Below are positions 35,072 to 45,699 of a DNA stretch of 64,000 nucleotides, in pieces. This DNA is from Rhizobium sp. ACO-34A. Its GTDB lineage: Bacteria > Pseudomonadota > Alphaproteobacteria > Rhizobiales > Rhizobiaceae. The DNA lies in the NCBI GenBank assembly GCA_002600635.1, contig CP021375.1, forward strand, positions 62,001 to 126,000, in the 5' to 3' direction. Each line of letters opens with the position of its first letter. Position 1 is the first letter of the stretch. Under the pieces are notes generated by a model that did no database searches, was not told where the DNA came from, and worked only from the letters and a program-made list of their open reading frames with translations. The translations under genes and the position numbers were made by a program.

Positions 35072-36001
35072 ATGAACGCGATACTGCATAACGATTTCCT
35101 GTTCTGCGTCAGTGACGACGAGGCGAGAAGCACCCTTCTCGATGTCAGGAGCGGTTTGGAGAAGGGCGTAACCGCTCCTTATCTCGGCCCCGGCCTTGTT
35201 GCGCTCACAACCGGCGAGGCTTCCGTACCCGCTTCGCCCGAGGCTGTCGCCGTGGCCCTCAACATCAAGGCGCCTGCACCATCGCGTATTCGCACCAATA
35301 TGTGGTCGGTCGCTCAGTACATCGAGCAGCGCCGGCACAGGAACACGCTGAAGGCGTGGATGGCAGAGATCTTCGCGGCTACACCGAAGCCGTTAGCGTT
35401 GCACCGCTGGCTGGCTGCTCTCTCCCTGCCGCTCATCATCGACAGTTGGTACGACGGAGCCATGCGGGCGGCGCTCAAAGAGAGCGGCCGACAGGATTTC
35501 ATCAGCATCCAGGGCATAACCCGGGCCGGAGAGGTTCGCGACACCTGGACCCGAGTCTATCGCGCAGATGACGCGGCTTGCGACGATGCGGTCCCCGCGC
35601 AGGCCTGCACGGTTCTTTATGAGCCTCACGGCGGCGCGCAGCCAGCCGGCAATTTTCTGGTGGCAGATTCCGATTATGTCGAGGTTCTGACCGAGATCGA
35701 CATCCAGACGCCGATCCCCGACAGTGTAAAGGAACGGCGTGCAGCCCTCGGCTTCGTCTTTCTCGGCTGCCGGTTTCACGATCAGATGCTGCGCACGTAT
35801 GCGCGACAGATCATCAAGCGATCGAAGGGGCCGCATTATGCTGTCATGGACGCAGCAAGCCTGAGCAGGAACGAGCGCCGGTTCCTCGCTGAAAACGGCA
35901 TCACGCTAATCGATATGCCGCTCGAGGAGGCCGTCGCCATTCTCGCACAAGAAGCCACGGTAGCAACAGCAGCAACGGAGCAACCGGTCAGAACTTCTTG
36001 A
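35072..36001 (+). CDS. nif-linked SIR2-like domain protein
   Basis: This roughly 309-aa protein has features of the SIR2-like (SIR2_2) family: GVTAPYLGPGLVAL near the N-terminus (a nucleotide-binding glycine loop), LALHRWLAALSLPLIIDSWY, and GFVFLGCRFHDQMLRTYARQ. SIR2-like domains bind and often cleave NAD+. Homologues occur in nif operons, where their role is unknown. ATG 35072 is preferred (GGAAGGAAC upstream); ATG 35036 is an alternative closer to nifT. The 3' end overlaps the convergent nifA gene by 14 bases. Confidence 0.75.
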   Translation: MNAILHNDFLFCVSDDEARSTLLDVRSGLEKGVTAPYLGPGLVALTTGEASVPASPEAVAVALNIKAPAPSRIRTNMWSVAQYIEQRRHRNTLKAWMAEIFAATPKPLALHRWLAALSLPLIIDSWYDGAMRAALKESGRQDFISIQGITRAGEVRDTWTRVYRADDAACDDAVPAQACTVLYEPHGGAQPAGNFLVADSDYVEVLTEIDIQTPIPDSVKERRAALGFVFLGCRFHDQMLRTYARQIIKRSKGPHYAVMDAASLSRNERRFLAENGITLIDMPLEEAVAILAQEATVATAATEQPVRTS

Positions 36002-37727
36002 CCGGTATGTCGTGGCGCCGCAACGCATAGCCCACCTGGCGCGGTGTCAGGCCCAGAATGCGCGCCGCCTTCGCCTGCACCCAGCCGGAACGCTCCATCG
36101 CTTCGATCAGCCGTTCGCGCTCGGTCAAACGGTTGCCGTTGGCCGGACAGGCGGGATCGGCCGGATTGCAGGGGTTCCCGCTGGGCATGACGCGCGTTTC
36201 CTGCGCCCTGGACGACGGAGCTGGAACGTCGGCCGGTATGATGTGGCCGGTGGCGAGCATGTCGATATCGTTATTGTGCGGCACCTTGCCGTTGCCCTTC
36301 CACAGAAGAGCGGACAGACACTGCCCGCTGCTACAGGCGAAATCAGTAGGACCGATGACCTCCGAGCGGGTGAGAGTCGCCGTGCGCTGCACGCAGTTTT
36401 CAAGCTCCCGAACGTTTCCGGGGAAATAACAGCGGGAAATGAGGTCGAGCGAGGTCCGGCTGAAACTCAGGTGTCGGCTGTTCTGACGATTGAAGCGATC
36501 CAGAAAAGCCTCGGCCAGCCGCGGAATATCGCCCGGCCGTTCACGCAGCGGCGGCAGTGCTACCGGCACGACACTGATCCGATAGTAGAGGTCGGCGCGG
36601 AATTCGCCCTTGCGCACCGCATCCTCGAGATCGCGGTTCGTCGCACAGATCAGCCGGACGTCTACTTTCAAAGTCTTGTTGCCGCCGACGCGCTCGAATT
36701 CGCCCTCCTGCAGCACGCGCAGCAGCTTGGCCTGGAAGGCGGGAGAAATCTCGCCGATCTCGTCGAGCAACAGCGTGCCTCCGTGGGCCAGTTCGAAGCG
36801 GCCGGCGCGCTGGTTGCTGGCGCCGGTGAAGGCGCCCTTTTCATGGCCGAAGAGTTCGGATTCGAGCACGGTTTCGGGAAGAGCCGCACAGTTGAGCTTG
36901 ACGAAGGGCTTATCGTGACGCGGTGAGAGTTCGTGGATGGTCTGGGCGAAAAGCTCCTTGCCCGTCCCACTTTCGCCTCTCAGCAGCACTGTCGAATTGG
37001 TTCTGGCGACAATGTTGATGATATCCAGGACGTTCTTCACGGAAGGGCTCTCGCCAACGATGCGTCCGGTCTTCCCAGAAGCCCGCCGTGACCTCACCTC
37101 CGTGCTTCCGTCCAGCGACTTTTCGAGACGACGCTGCTCGTCGATCAAGCGCTGCCGATCCTCGCTCAGGATACGGTGGAGACGGATGGTCTGGCCCGCG
37201 AGATTGGCGACCATGGTGAGGAAGCGCATATCGTCATCGAGCGTGAAGTCAGCGCCTTCCTTTCGGGTCCGGTCGATCGAGAGGGTTCCAAGCACCGTAT
37301 GGCTGGCCTTGACGGGGACGCCGATGAAACACACACCCGGCTCGCTTTCCGGGAAAAGGTGGGAACGGCCGGTATCCGGAACGACCAGCGGTGTCGCCGT
37401 CGCCACAATCTGGTCGATGACAGCCTGCGGAATCGGCATGAAATGGTCCTCGCCGGGCTTGTGGTAATAGCCGGCGGTGGCGACAATCTCCGGCAGGCCG
37501 TTATCGTCGAGCACGATCAGCGCTCCCTTCCGCATCTGCAGGAAGGAAGAGAGAATGTTCACGACATTGGCGAGTGTGATTTCCAGTCGCGCCGGTTCCG
37601 CTAGAACCTTCGATATCTCGTAGATACCGCTCAAGGAGACGGTCGCGCGGCGACTGGACTTGACGGCAGCGTCAGAAGAAGCCTGCTCCCTGCGCGGCGG
37701 ACTGACATGCTCGACATAGCGGTTCAT
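35988..37727 (-). CDS. nifA: NifA, sigma-54-dependent activator of nif genes
   Basis: This 579-aa protein has an N-terminal GAF domain (about residues 40-180). The AAA+ domain follows, with Walker A GESGTGKE, the GAFTGA loop that contacts sigma-54 and Walker B TLLLDEIGE. The C-terminal Fis-type helix-turn-helix is AARILGLTPRQVGYALRRHD. The Cys motif C-X11-C-X19-C-X4-C is complete (RCYFPGN, ENCVQRT, ACSSGQC), marking an oxygen-sensitive rhizobial-type NifA. It binds the TGT-N10-ACA sites in this window. No sigma-54 site is seen directly upstream, so read-through from fixABCX may contribute, as in Sinorhizobium. Confidence 0.97.
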   Translation of the reverse strand: MNRYVEHVSPPRREQASSDAAVKSSRRATVSLSGIYEISKVLAEPARLEITLANVVNILSSFLQMRKGALIVLDDNGLPEIVATAGYYHKPGEDHFMPIPQAVIDQIVATATPLVVPDTGRSHLFPESEPGVCFIGVPVKASHTVLGTLSIDRTRKEGADFTLDDDMRFLTMVANLAGQTIRLHRILSEDRQRLIDEQRRLEKSLDGSTEVRSRRASGKTGRIVGESPSVKNVLDIINIVARTNSTVLLRGESGTGKELFAQTIHELSPRHDKPFVKLNCAALPETVLESELFGHEKGAFTGASNQRAGRFELAHGGTLLLDEIGEISPAFQAKLLRVLQEGEFERVGGNKTLKVDVRLICATNRDLEDAVRKGEFRADLYYRISVVPVALPPLRERPGDIPRLAEAFLDRFNRQNSRHLSFSRTSLDLISRCYFPGNVRELENCVQRTATLTRSEVIGPTDFACSSGQCLSALLWKGNGKVPHNNDIDMLATGHIIPADVPAPSSRAQETRVMPSGNPCNPADPACPANGNRLTERERLIEAMERSGWVQAKAARILGLTPRQVGYALRRHDIPVKKF

Positions 37728-37873
37728 CTGAAGACCTCTTGGACCATCCCGGACCGGATTATTCCAAGGGCAACCTCCCCAAACCGAATTTTTTATATGA
37801 CAGCGAGAGTACGCCCATACCGCCGGTTGTCAATTCGATTTGGACAGAGCCCGTTCAGCATAAGGTCTCAGGC

Positions 37874-38173
37874 TCAGCCGAACTTGAAGAGTACGCCGAA
37901 ACCGCCCCTCGGATAGTTCCATTCGATCTCGCCTGAGGCCTCGCAGAGCACCCGGCAGGTGCCGCACTCCATGCAGCCGTCGGCGGTGATCTCCACCTGG
38001 CCCTTATCGTTTTGCTCGTAGCATTTGGCGGGGCAGACCTTGGTCAGCGCCAGAAGATTGGGGCTCGGCGTTTCGTGCGGCCGCACCGTGATGTGCGGGC
38101 GGCCGACATCGACGAGGTAGCGGTTCTGGAAAAGCTTGTCCTCGACCCGGACATCCTTGACGGCAATGGTCAT
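37874..38173 (-). CDS. fixX: FixX ferredoxin-like protein
   Basis: This 99-aa protein has Cys residues in VCPAKCYEQ and [13 protein letters not shown], fitting the FixX/ETF-QO ferredoxin-like domain. With FixABC it forms the electron-bifurcating complex that uses NADH to reduce quinone and ferredoxin/flavodoxin for nitrogenase. It lies 42 bases after fixC in the fixABCX operon. The 146-bp gap to nifA contains no recognised terminator. Confidence 0.96.
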   Translation of the reverse strand: MTIAVKDVRVEDKLFQNRYLVDVGRPHITVRPHETPSPNLLALTKVCPAKCYEQNDKGQVEITADGCMECGTCRVLCEASGEIEWNYPRGGFGVLFKFG

Positions 38174-38215
38174 TTCGGAACTCCTCGTTCTATTGGTTAG
38201 GTCCTGGAGCTGGCG

Positions 38216-39523
38216 TCAGCGCCAGGCGAAGGCGAGCCTGACGGCATCCGACACCATGCCCCAACGGCTGCGGTTCTTGACGAATTGCGCCATGGTCGCC
38301 CTTTCCTTGTCGATCTTCGGGGTGCCGTCGACCCGCACGAAACTCTGTGCGGCGGCAGAAATGAGCTGAGGATAGGTCATGAAGAAATTCTGCGAATTGG
38401 TATGCAGCAGGGCGGGCATGTCCTTGTGCTTCTTAAGGTCCTTCATCACAAAGGATTCCTCCAGCATCTTCCCGTAGAGGGCGAGGTTTTCCGCGCTCAT
38501 CGGGTCCTTGCGGCTCTTGACCTGGAATATTGCTTCAGCCGCCAGACGCCCGGAGGTCATGGCAAGGTTGGAGCCCTCGCGGTGGACGGCGTTGTTGAGC
38601 TGGGCGGCATCGCCGACGACGACCCAGCCGTCGCCGAAGAGCTGCGGAATCGCCTTGTATCCGCCTTCGGGAATGAGATGCGCGGCGTATTCCTTGACTT
38701 CGGAGTCAGCGAGCAGCGGCTTGACCGACGGATGGCTCTTGAATTCCTCGAGCAACGCATAGGGGCTTTCCATCGTCCTGGCATAGTCGGAGACTAGGCA
38801 ACCGACACCGAGCGAGATTGATTCCCGGTTGGTGTACAGGAAGGCAAGCCCCGTCATACCCTGCGAGAAGGTGCCGGCGGCCTCGATGACGCAGCCCTCG
38901 TTGCCGGTCAGGCCGAAACGCTGACAGATGACTTCCTCCGGCAGGAAGTGTATTTCCTTGACCGCGAGCGCCACCGTTTCCGGTCTCGGCATATCGCGCA
39001 GGCCGGCACGGGTTCCGAGCAGGCCGTTCACGCCTTCCGCAAGCACAACCACGTCGGAGAAGATCGCGCCGCCGCGACGGTCGGTATGGACACCGATCAC
39101 CTTGCCATTGGTGTCGCGGGCAAGCTCGGTCACCGTGGTCTCGCACAGCACCGTCGCACCGGCCTCCCTCACCTTGCTCGAAAACCACTTGTCGAACTGG
39201 GCGCGGATGATGGTGTAGCGGTTCGGCTTTTCCTCGTTGAAGTCGGATGAGCGGTAATGCATGCCCGTATGGGAGGTATCGTCCATCATCCAGAAGCGCT
39301 GTTCCACCAGATGCCGCTCCAGCGGGGCATCCTCGCGGAAGTCCGGGATGATCTTTTCCAGCATGCTGGCATACATGATGGCGCCCTGGACATTCTTCGA
39401 ACCGGCATATTCACCACGTTCGAGCTGCAGCACCTTCAATCCGCGATTTGCCAGTGTATAGGCTGCTGCGTTGCCGGACATGCCGGCCCCGATGACGATG
39501 GCATCGAATTTTTCCTCGATCAT
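38216..39523 (-). CDS. fixC: FixC flavoprotein (ETF-quinone oxidoreductase-like)
   Basis: This 435-aa protein has the FAD-binding motif [20 protein letters not shown] at residues 9-28, a membrane-associating region, and the C-terminal FAD contact [20 protein letters not shown]. It passes electrons from the FixAB flavin to quinone within FixABCX. ATG 39523 follows GGAGACG. The gene is separated from fixB by 13 bases. Confidence 0.96.
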   Translation of the reverse strand: MIEEKFDAIVIGAGMSGNAAAYTLANRGLKVLQLERGEYAGSKNVQGAIMYASMLEKIIPDFREDAPLERHLVEQRFWMMDDTSHTGMHYRSSDFNEEKPNRYTIIRAQFDKWFSSKVREAGATVLCETTVTELARDTNGKVIGVHTDRRGGAIFSDVVVLAEGVNGLLGTRAGLRDMPRPETVALAVKEIHFLPEEVICQRFGLTGNEGCVIEAAGTFSQGMTGLAFLYTNRESISLGVGCLVSDYARTMESPYALLEEFKSHPSVKPLLADSEVKEYAAHLIPEGGYKAIPQLFGDGWVVVGDAAQLNNAVHREGSNLAMTSGRLAAEAIFQVKSRKDPMSAENLALYGKMLEESFVMKDLKKHKDMPALLHTNSQNFFMTYPQLISAAAQSFVRVDGTPKIDKERATMAQFVKNRSRWGMVSDAVRLAFAWR

Positions 39524-39536
39524 GGTGACGTCTCCG

Positions 39537-40646
39537 TTAGCTGGCGAGCTTGTCGCGGTTGTGGGGCGAGAGGCGCCGGACAAAGGCCTCGGTCAGCGCG
39601 GGCAGCAGGCGTACGGCGTCCGTGACGAGGCCGATATGGGCGAAATCGAAGATCGGCGCGTTGGGATTGGTGTTGATCGCGACGATCAGGTCCGCTCCCT
39701 CAACGCCAACGCGATGCTGAATGGCGCCGGAAATTCCGGCGGCGATGTAGAGTTTCGGTCGAATGGTCTTGCCGGTCTGGCCGATCTGTCGTTCGGAGGG
39801 CATCCAACCCTTCTGCACGACCGGCCGCGAGCAGCCATATTCTGCGCCGAGGGTAGAGGCGAGATTGCGGACGAGCTGGAAGTTTTCCGCTGCCCCGAGA
39901 CCGAGACCTCCGGCCACGACGATATCGGCATAGGCGAGGTTGACCTTGGAGGACTGGCCATCCGGGATGAAGCTCAGCACCTTGGTGACGATGTCCTCCT
40001 CCACCATCGACAACTTGTGCTGGATGACGCGGCCGACCGGCCGCTCCTGTCGTTCTGGCATCGCCATGACGCGGGGTCTCACCGTCGCCATCTGGGGCCG
40101 GTAGTTCAGCGTGTAGATCGTGCAGAGCAGCGAGCCGCCGAAGGTCGGCCGTGTCGCTGCAAGCGACTTGTCATCGTCGACATCGAGTTCGGTGCAATCG
40201 GCGGTGAGGCCGGTTCTGAGGGTAGTTGCCACGGAACCGGCAAGGTCGCGGCCGAGGGTGGTGGCGCCGAGCAGCAGAATTTCCGGCTGGTAGGTGTTCA
40301 CGAGCTCGGTAAGCGCCTTCGAATAGGGCTGGTTGCGATAGTCCTTCAGGACCGGATCCTCGACCAGATAGACCATGTCCGCACCGTAGGCGAAGGTCTC
40401 AGCCACCGCATGCCATGTGGCTTCGCCGGGCGGCCCGATCACTGCACCGGCCAGTTGGACGCCAAGTTTGTCGGCCAGTCTGCGACCGCAGCCGAGTAGT
40501 TCGTAGGAAACCGGATGCACCTGTCCCCGTTCCAGCTCGATCGCCACCCAGACGTGCCGGTAGGATTTGAAGTGCTCCGGCAGTTCCTTCTTCATGCCCG
40601 CCCGGCCGCCGGCCGGCGCTGCTGGTTTTTTTGCCTCTTCGGTCAT
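39537..40646 (-). CDS. fixB: FixB, electron-transfer flavoprotein alpha-like subunit
   Basis: This 369-aa protein carries the ETF-alpha FAD-binding domain ([19 protein letters not shown], then [20 protein letters not shown], then [18 protein letters not shown]). FixAB bifurcates electrons from NADH. ATG 40646 follows GGAAGGATGATGAC. It lies between fixA and fixC with short gaps. Confidence 0.96.
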   Translation of the reverse strand: MTEEAKKPAAPAGGRAGMKKELPEHFKSYRHVWVAIELERGQVHPVSYELLGCGRRLADKLGVQLAGAVIGPPGEATWHAVAETFAYGADMVYLVEDPVLKDYRNQPYSKALTELVNTYQPEILLLGATTLGRDLAGSVATTLRTGLTADCTELDVDDDKSLAATRPTFGGSLLCTIYTLNYRPQMATVRPRVMAMPERQERPVGRVIQHKLSMVEEDIVTKVLSFIPDGQSSKVNLAYADIVVAGGLGLGAAENFQLVRNLASTLGAEYGCSRPVVQKGWMPSERQIGQTGKTIRPKLYIAAGISGAIQHRVGVEGADLIVAINTNPNAPIFDFAHIGLVTDAVRLLPALTEAFVRRLSPHNRDKLAS

Positions 40647-40659
40647 GTCATCATCCTTC

Positions 40660-41514
40660 CTATGCGGCGCAACCGCTGGCGACCAGCGCCGGTTCGAGGG
40701 CGGGTTTGCGGGCAAAGAGCGTGGCGATCAGGCCGTCAGCCAGATCGCGTGCATTATCGCCTGCCTCTCCGATGATGGTCGCCCTCTCCTGGCGGGCGGT
40801 TGGGGCAAAGACCCGCTTGACAACGGTTGGCGAGCCGCGCAGACCGCATTTCGTCAGGTCCTCGATGCCGGCATCGGCTGCATTCCACGTCACGATTTCG
40901 GCACGGGCGGCGCGTAGCGCATCGTTCAGTGTGCCCCGGCGGATCTCGTTCGAGCCCTCCAGCATGGTGACGAGGCAAGGGAGCCTCGTCTGCAACACCT
41001 GTGTGCCGCCCTCCGCGCGCCGCTCGACGGTGATTTCCCGCGCCGAGGGATCGACGGCAGCGATCTTAGCGACATAGGTCAGTTGCAGGAGATCGAGGCG
41101 CTTGGCGATGCCGGGGCCGACCTGAGCGGTGTCGCCGTCGATGGTCTGCTTGCCGGCGAAGATCACGTCTGCCTTGCCATAGACCTTGCCGATCTTCTCG
41201 ATCGCCGCCGAAAGCGCAAAGGAGGTGGCGAGCGTGTCGGAGCCGGCGAAAAAGCGATCCGTCAGAAGCACGCCACGATCTGCGCCGAAGGTCAGCGCCT
41301 TGCGCAGGGAATCCGACGCCATCGGCGGCCCCATGGTCAGCACCGTGACCTCGCCGCCATGGGCGTCACGCATCCTCAGCGCTTCCTCAAGCGAGAACAG
41401 GTCGAAGGGATTGATGATGGTCGGAACGCCCTGCCGCATGATGGTGTTGGTCACGGGATGGACACGGATCTGCGCCGAGTCCGGCACTTGCTTGATACAG
41501 ACGACGATATGCAT
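40660..41514 (-). CDS. fixA: FixA, electron-transfer flavoprotein beta-like subunit
   Basis: This 284-aa protein starts [20 protein letters not shown] and has the ETF-beta domain ([40 protein letters not shown]). The start follows GAGAGGCGC. It is the first gene of fixABCX, downstream of a sigma-54 promoter and a NifA site, so it should be co-regulated with nifH. Confidence 0.96.
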   Translation of the reverse strand: MHIVVCIKQVPDSAQIRVHPVTNTIMRQGVPTIINPFDLFSLEEALRMRDAHGGEVTVLTMGPPMASDSLRKALTFGADRGVLLTDRFFAGSDTLATSFALSAAIEKIGKVYGKADVIFAGKQTIDGDTAQVGPGIAKRLDLLQLTYVAKIAAVDPSAREITVERRAEGGTQVLQTRLPCLVTMLEGSNEIRRGTLNDALRAARAEIVTWNAADAGIEDLTKCGLRGSPTVVKRVFAPTARQERATIIGEAGDNARDLADGLIATLFARKPALEPALVASGCAA

Positions 41515-41560
41515 GCCGCGCCTCTCCATCTTGGTTGCTTGAAAGCTCTGGTGTTTCATC

Positions 41561-41576
41561 AGCATAATCCGTGCCA
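41561..41576 (-). promoter_or_regulatory. Sigma-54 promoter of fixABCX
   Basis: On the minus strand TGGCACGGATTATGCT fits TGGCAC-N5-(T/A)TGC, about 47 bp upstream of the fixA start. Confidence 0.85.
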
Positions 41577-41649
41577 GCCTTGCGGATGGACTGTAAGCAT
41601 TTGAAAATAAATGCTGTCTCTGCGGACTTCCCGACGTGTCCGGATGTTT

Positions 41650-41665
41650 TGTCGGTTTTTCGACA
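41650..41665 (-). promoter_or_regulatory. NifA upstream activator site for fixABCX
   Basis: TGTCGGTTTTTCGACA is a palindromic TGT-N10-ACA site about 75-90 bp upstream of the fixA -24 element. Confidence 0.85.
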
Positions 41666-41703
41666 ATGTCGCGTCAGGTCCGCGGCAAGGATGTAGCGCG
41701 ACC

Positions 41704-41721
41704 CCGTCTGTCGGGGGGGGG
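41704..41721 (-). terminator. GC-rich hairpin after nifW
   Basis: CCCG-TCTGT-CGGG extends to at least five pairs with a nine-G run at 41713-41721. It follows the nifW stop, where the iscA-to-nifW operon ends. No T run follows, so the terminator role is uncertain. Confidence 0.35.
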
Positions 41722-41732
41722 CAACAGGGGGC

Positions 41733-42116
41733 TTACTGTTCGGCAAAGGGCTTGAGCGCGGTTTCGAGCGAGACGAAGGCGCCTCGCTTTTCGGCCGGCT
41801 TGTCCGGATCATGATCTTTGAGCACCTTGAAGATCCGCTGGGAGAGCGGAGAGGTCGCCTCGAAATCGGAATAGGCACGCTCCAGCGTCGAACGAGCGCG
41901 GGCGGCGATCACCCGGTCAGGCAGGCCGTCGAAGTCCTCCTCGACCATATACTGGCCCATGCGTTTGAGGATGTGCAGGCGGGCGACGTTCAGCACCCTG
42001 GCGTCGTAGAGAACGCCGAGCGCGTGAAAAAAATCCTCGGCGGAGGAAAGGCCGCGCAGGCGATCGAGGATGTTGTAGACGTCGATTGGACGGGAATTGG
42101 ACGAGCAGTCACTCAT
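41733..42116 (-). CDS. nifW: NifW, nitrogenase-stabilising protein
   Basis: This 127-aa protein contains [20 protein letters not shown] and [11 protein letters not shown], typical of NifW. It is thought to protect MoFe protein from oxygen damage or to aid its maturation. ATG 42116 follows AAGGAGG and overlaps the end of cysE. It is the last gene of the minus-strand iscA-nifU-nifS-nifV-cysE-nifW unit. Confidence 0.95.
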   Translation of the reverse strand: MSDCSSNSRPIDVYNILDRLRGLSSAEDFFHALGVLYDARVLNVARLHILKRMGQYMVEEDFDGLPDRVIAARARSTLERAYSDFEATSPLSQRIFKVLKDHDPDKPAEKRGAFVSLETALKPFAEQ

Positions 42117-42912
42117 AAAGGGCCTCCTTGTGTTGCGGCTGGTTGGTGGAAGTCGCGACAGGCACGCTGGTGTCGGGCTGGCGAACCAACCGGGATTGCA
42201 GGCGGGCAAGGCGCATCTCCAGGAAGTCGATGCGGTCGACGAGCGCGGAAACTGCTTCGCCGACGGGATCGGGCATCAGGTGATGTTCAAGGTCTATCCG
42301 GCCATTTCCGAGGCGTCGGCGGTCGTGGGCAGGCTTCACCACCCGGCCGGGAATACCGATCACCGTCATGCCGGGAGCGACATCTTCAATGACCACCGAA
42401 TTGGCGCCGATCCGGCAGCCGGCCCCGATTGTGATCGGCCCGAGGATCTTGGCGCCGGCGCCAACCAGCACGCCAGATCCGAGCGTCGGATGCCGCTTGC
42501 CCGGCGACCATGACGTGCCGCCGAGGGTGACGCCGTGATAGAGTGTCACGTCGTCGCCAATTTCCGCGGTCTCGCCGATCACGACTCCTGCACCGTGGTC
42601 GATGAAGAAACGTTCTCCGATGACCGCCCCGGGGTGAATGTCAATATTGGTGAGGAACCGCGAAAGCCAGGAGAGGAAGCGCGCTGGAAAATGCACTCTC
42701 CTCCGCCACAGGTTATGGGCCAGGCGGTGCCACACGATCGCATGCACGCCCGGATAGGTGAGCATGATTTCCAGAGCAAAACGAGCCGCGGGATCTCGAG
42801 CCTTCACGCAGGCGATGTCGTCGCGGATCATCCTCAGCAGGCCCTTGCCATGTCGAGGCAGGTCTTTCGCCTTGTCGCGGGATCTCCCGCTGGTCAGCAT
42901 GATGAACGACAT
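42109..42912 (-). CDS. cysE: Serine O-acetyltransferase, nif-linked
   Basis: This roughly 267-aa protein has the left-handed beta-helix hexapeptide repeats of serine acetyltransferase ([60 protein letters not shown]). It forms O-acetylserine for cysteine synthesis, the sulfur source for NifS. The ATG at 42912 overlaps the nifV 3' end by 19 bases; ATG 42900 is possible. Nif-linked cysE genes are also known in Azotobacter. Confidence 0.93.
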   Translation of the reverse strand: MSFIMLTSGRSRDKAKDLPRHGKGLLRMIRDDIACVKARDPAARFALEIMLTYPGVHAIVWHRLAHNLWRRRVHFPARFLSWLSRFLTNIDIHPGAVIGERFFIDHGAGVVIGETAEIGDDVTLYHGVTLGGTSWSPGKRHPTLGSGVLVGAGAKILGPITIGAGCRIGANSVVIEDVAPGMTVIGIPGRVVKPAHDRRRLGNGRIDLEHHLMPDPVGEAVSALVDRIDFLEMRLARLQSRLVRQPDTSVPVATSTNQPQHKEALYE

Positions 42913-44087
42913 TGCCCGCTTCCTCTCCCGGTATCCGGCTCCTGAAGGCGATCGCACAGACGGATGAGTTCATCCTGCGGCACCGCCGCCTTGGTCTCGA
43001 CGGCGAGACGCCGGACCTCGACGAGCAGCCTTGCCAGCGTTTCCCTTCCGGCCACCCTACCGTTCTGGCCAAGCACATGGGCAAGCGCTGCCGCGCCGGA
43101 ATGCTTGCCGATGGCAATCCGGTGGTTCCTCCCGAATTCCGCAGGATCGAGACCCTGATAGGTTTGGCGGTCGTTGAGCAGTCCCGCGACATGGATGCCG
43201 GATTCATGGGTAAAGACATTGGCTCCGGTCAGAGGCTTGTTCATCGGCAGCGGCTGCCGCGCACACCGCGCGACAATCGCTGCCAGTCCCGGAAGCGCTG
43301 GAAGATCAAGCCCCGTCGGGACGCCGTGCATGAGTTGCAGCACAGCCGCCACCTCCTCCAGAGGAGCGTTGCCGGCCCTCTCTCCGAGGCCCGATACGGT
43401 GACCGAAAGGTTCCTCGCTCCGGACTTGAAGGCGGCAAGCGCGTTTGCTGTCGCAAGGCCGAAATCATTGTGCGCGTGGAATTCAAGCGGAATCGGAGAT
43501 TGCTCAGCAAGAGGCTCGATCAACGTCTCCGTCGAAAACGGATCGAGGATCCCGACTGTATCGGCGATCCGTACGCGATTGGCGCCGGCGGCGGCGGCAA
43601 CACAGATCACCCGCTGCAGGTGGCGCGGATCGGCCCTTGAGGCATCCTCGCAACCCACCGCTACGAACAGGCCCGCCCTCGACGCCTTGCGCACCATCTC
43701 CTCGATGATCGTCAGTGCCCTGTCGCGGCCGATGCCGAGCTTGGCGGAAAGCTGGATATCCGAAGCCGGGAGGGAAAGGTTCACGGAGGAAACGCCGCTG
43801 CGCAACGCGGCGGCAAGATCATCGTCGGTCATGCGACACCACGCCATCACCCGTAGCGGCAGGTGCAGGGAAACCACGGCGCGAATGGCCGCGATTTCAT
43901 CATCCCCCATGGCAGGCGTGCCGACTTCGATTTCAGGGACATTAGCGGCGGCCAGCGCCTCCGCCAATTCGAGCTTTTCCGTCAGCGAAAAGGCAACGCC
44001 TGGAGCTTGCTCGCCATCACGCAAAGTGGTGTCGTTGAGGAATGCTGCCGGGGTCGAGGAGGGGCGGGTGATTTCGCTTTCAGACAT
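42894..44087 (-). CDS. nifV: NifV, homocitrate synthase
   Basis: This 397-aa enzyme condenses acetyl-CoA and 2-oxoglutarate to homocitrate, the organic ligand of FeMo-cofactor. It has the start motif [39 protein letters not shown] and [17 protein letters not shown] 44087 overlaps the nifS stop. Many nodulating rhizobia lack nifV and receive homocitrate from the plant, so its presence supports free-living nitrogen fixation. Confidence 0.96.
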   Translation of the reverse strand: MSESEITRPSSTPAAFLNDTTLRDGEQAPGVAFSLTEKLELAEALAAANVPEIEVGTPAMGDDEIAAIRAVVSLHLPLRVMAWCRMTDDDLAAALRSGVSSVNLSLPASDIQLSAKLGIGRDRALTIIEEMVRKASRAGLFVAVGCEDASRADPRHLQRVICVAAAAGANRVRIADTVGILDPFSTETLIEPLAEQSPIPLEFHAHNDFGLATANALAAFKSGARNLSVTVSGLGERAGNAPLEEVAAVLQLMHGVPTGLDLPALPGLAAIVARCARQPLPMNKPLTGANVFTHESGIHVAGLLNDRQTYQGLDPAEFGRNHRIAIGKHSGAAALAHVLGQNGRVAGRETLARLLVEVRRLAVETKAAVPQDELIRLCDRLQEPDTGRGSGQCRSSC

Positions 44088-45288
44088 GAGCGAGACCTGC
44101 GGACTGAAGGACTGATGCCTCGAATGTCTGCCCTCTGAGGCTTGCGACCACATCAGGGGCGACAGAGAGCAGACGGTCGATGTCGGCCTCGTTATTGTCG
44201 CGCGACAGAGAAAAGCGCACCGCGCCGGGCAGGAAATCCTGCGGTACCATCATGGCTTTGAGCACGTGGCTCGGTTCCATCGAACCGGAGGAACAAGCTG
44301 AGCCGGAGGAACAGGCGATACCCTGCCGGTCAAGCAACGCTACGAATGCCTCACTCTCGATGCCCTCGAAGGCGATGTTGGATGTATTGGCCAACCGCCG
44401 CGATGGATCGCCGTTGATAAGCGCGCCGCCAATACTCTGCAGCAGGCCGCGTTCGAGCCGGTCGCGAAGACGGGTGATGTGCGGCATGTCTTCAGACACG
44501 GAAATGCGGGCAATCTCAGCAGCCTGACCGAGACCGACGATGCCGGGAACGTTCTCCGTGCCGGCACGGCGTGCCCGCTCCTGGCGGCCTCCATAAATCA
44601 GAGGCGAGAAGGGACAGCCGTGGCGCACGTAAAGCATGCCGACGCCTTTCGGGCCATGCAGCTTGTGCGCCGAAAGAGACAGCATGTCGATCGCGGTCGC
44701 CTTGAGGTCGAGCGGCAACCTGCCTGCCGCCTGCACTGCGTCGGTGTGGAACAGCGCGCCGACCTCCTTCGCCATGTCGGCCAGGTCGTCGATCGGAAAG
44801 ATCGTACCAGTTTCGTTGTTTGCCCACATGATAGAGACGACGGCGGTATGTTCCGACAACACCGCTCGATAAGCGTCTAGATCCAGTTGCCCCAGCGTGT
44901 TCACCGGAATGCGGTGAACCCTGATGCCCCGGCGCGCTTCAAGCCGGTGACAGAGCGAGAGCACGGCCGGGTGCTCCACGGCTGAGACTATTACTTCGTT
45001 TCGGCCGGCCATTACATCAACAGCTGAAAGGATTGCGGTGTTGTCGCTTTCGCTTCCGCCAGAGGTGAAGAGAATTTCCTGCTCGCTCGCGGCTCCCAAG
45101 AGTGCCTGTACCTGCCTGCGGGCAAACCGGACTGCCTCCCTTGCGCCTGCACCGAAGCCGTGGGCGGAGGACGGGTTGCCAAACCGTTCACTGAAATGGG
45201 GAAGCATTGCTGCGACGACCACCGGGTCTGCCCGCGTGGTCGCATTGTTATCCAGGTAGACCAGATCATCCGGACGGATTGGCTTCAT
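44080..45288 (-). CDS. nifS: NifS, cysteine desulfurase
   Basis: This 402-aa PLP enzyme has YLDNNATTRADPVVVAAML at the start, the PLP Lys in LSLSAHKLHGPKGVGML and the catalytic Cys in CSSGSACSSGSMEPSHVL. It supplies persulfide sulfur for nitrogenase Fe-S clusters. ATG 45288 follows AGGAGACC. It lies 11 bases after the NifU-like gene. Confidence 0.96.
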   Translation of the reverse strand: MKPIRPDDLVYLDNNATTRADPVVVAAMLPHFSERFGNPSSAHGFGAGAREAVRFARRQVQALLGAASEQEILFTSGGSESDNTAILSAVDVMAGRNEVIVSAVEHPAVLSLCHRLEARRGIRVHRIPVNTLGQLDLDAYRAVLSEHTAVVSIMWANNETGTIFPIDDLADMAKEVGALFHTDAVQAAGRLPLDLKATAIDMLSLSAHKLHGPKGVGMLYVRHGCPFSPLIYGGRQERARRAGTENVPGIVGLGQAAEIARISVSEDMPHITRLRDRLERGLLQSIGGALINGDPSRRLANTSNIAFEGIESEAFVALLDRQGIACSSGSACSSGSMEPSHVLKAMMVPQDFLPGAVRFSLSRDNNEADIDRLLSVAPDVVASLRGQTFEASVLQSAGLAHV

Positions 45289-45299
45289 CGCCGGTCTCC

Positions 45300-45686
45300 T
45301 CAGTCGACCGGAATGACGCGTAACGGCATGCCGACGGCCTCGATCAGCTTCTGGCGGACGCCGTTGACAGTCACCGAAGCGAGCTGGCAACCGACGCAGG
45401 CCCCGGAAAGGCGGATGTAGACCGCATCGGCTTCCATCCTCACCAGTTGGCAATCGCCGCCATCCCGCCGAAGGTTGGGGCGGATCGCCTCCAATGCCGC
45501 TTCAATCAGGGGAAGGCTGCGCAACAGCATGGCGGCGCGAATGGCTGGATCGGGAGCAGCAACCGTTTCGGGGTTGCCGCTGTCGGGGATCGCCCCTGTC
45601 GTCGCCGGTTGAGAGGCGGGACGGGAGTGCCGACCGCTCAACCCGTCGAACAGGGTGATGCGCGCCGCGCGGGCTTGTTCGTGCAT
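45300..45686 (-). CDS. NifU C-terminal-domain (Nfu-type) protein
   Basis: This 128-aa protein has a variable N-terminal half rich in Ala, Pro and Ser, then a NifU C-terminal domain with EAIRPNLRRDGGDCQLVRME and the cluster-binding motif GACVGCQLAS. The N-terminal IscU-like scaffold and central ferredoxin-like domain of full NifU are absent. It probably carries transient Fe-S clusters to apo-nitrogenase. ATG 45686 has the better ribosome-binding spacing; ATG 45692 is an alternative. Confidence 0.9.
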   Translation of the reverse strand: MHEQARAARITLFDGLSGRHSRPASQPATTGAIPDSGNPETVAAPDPAIRAAMLLRSLPLIEAALEAIRPNLRRDGGDCQLVRMEADAVYIRLSGACVGCQLASVTVNGVRQKLIEAVGMPLRVIPVD

Positions 45687-45699
45687 CGTCATCTCCCGC

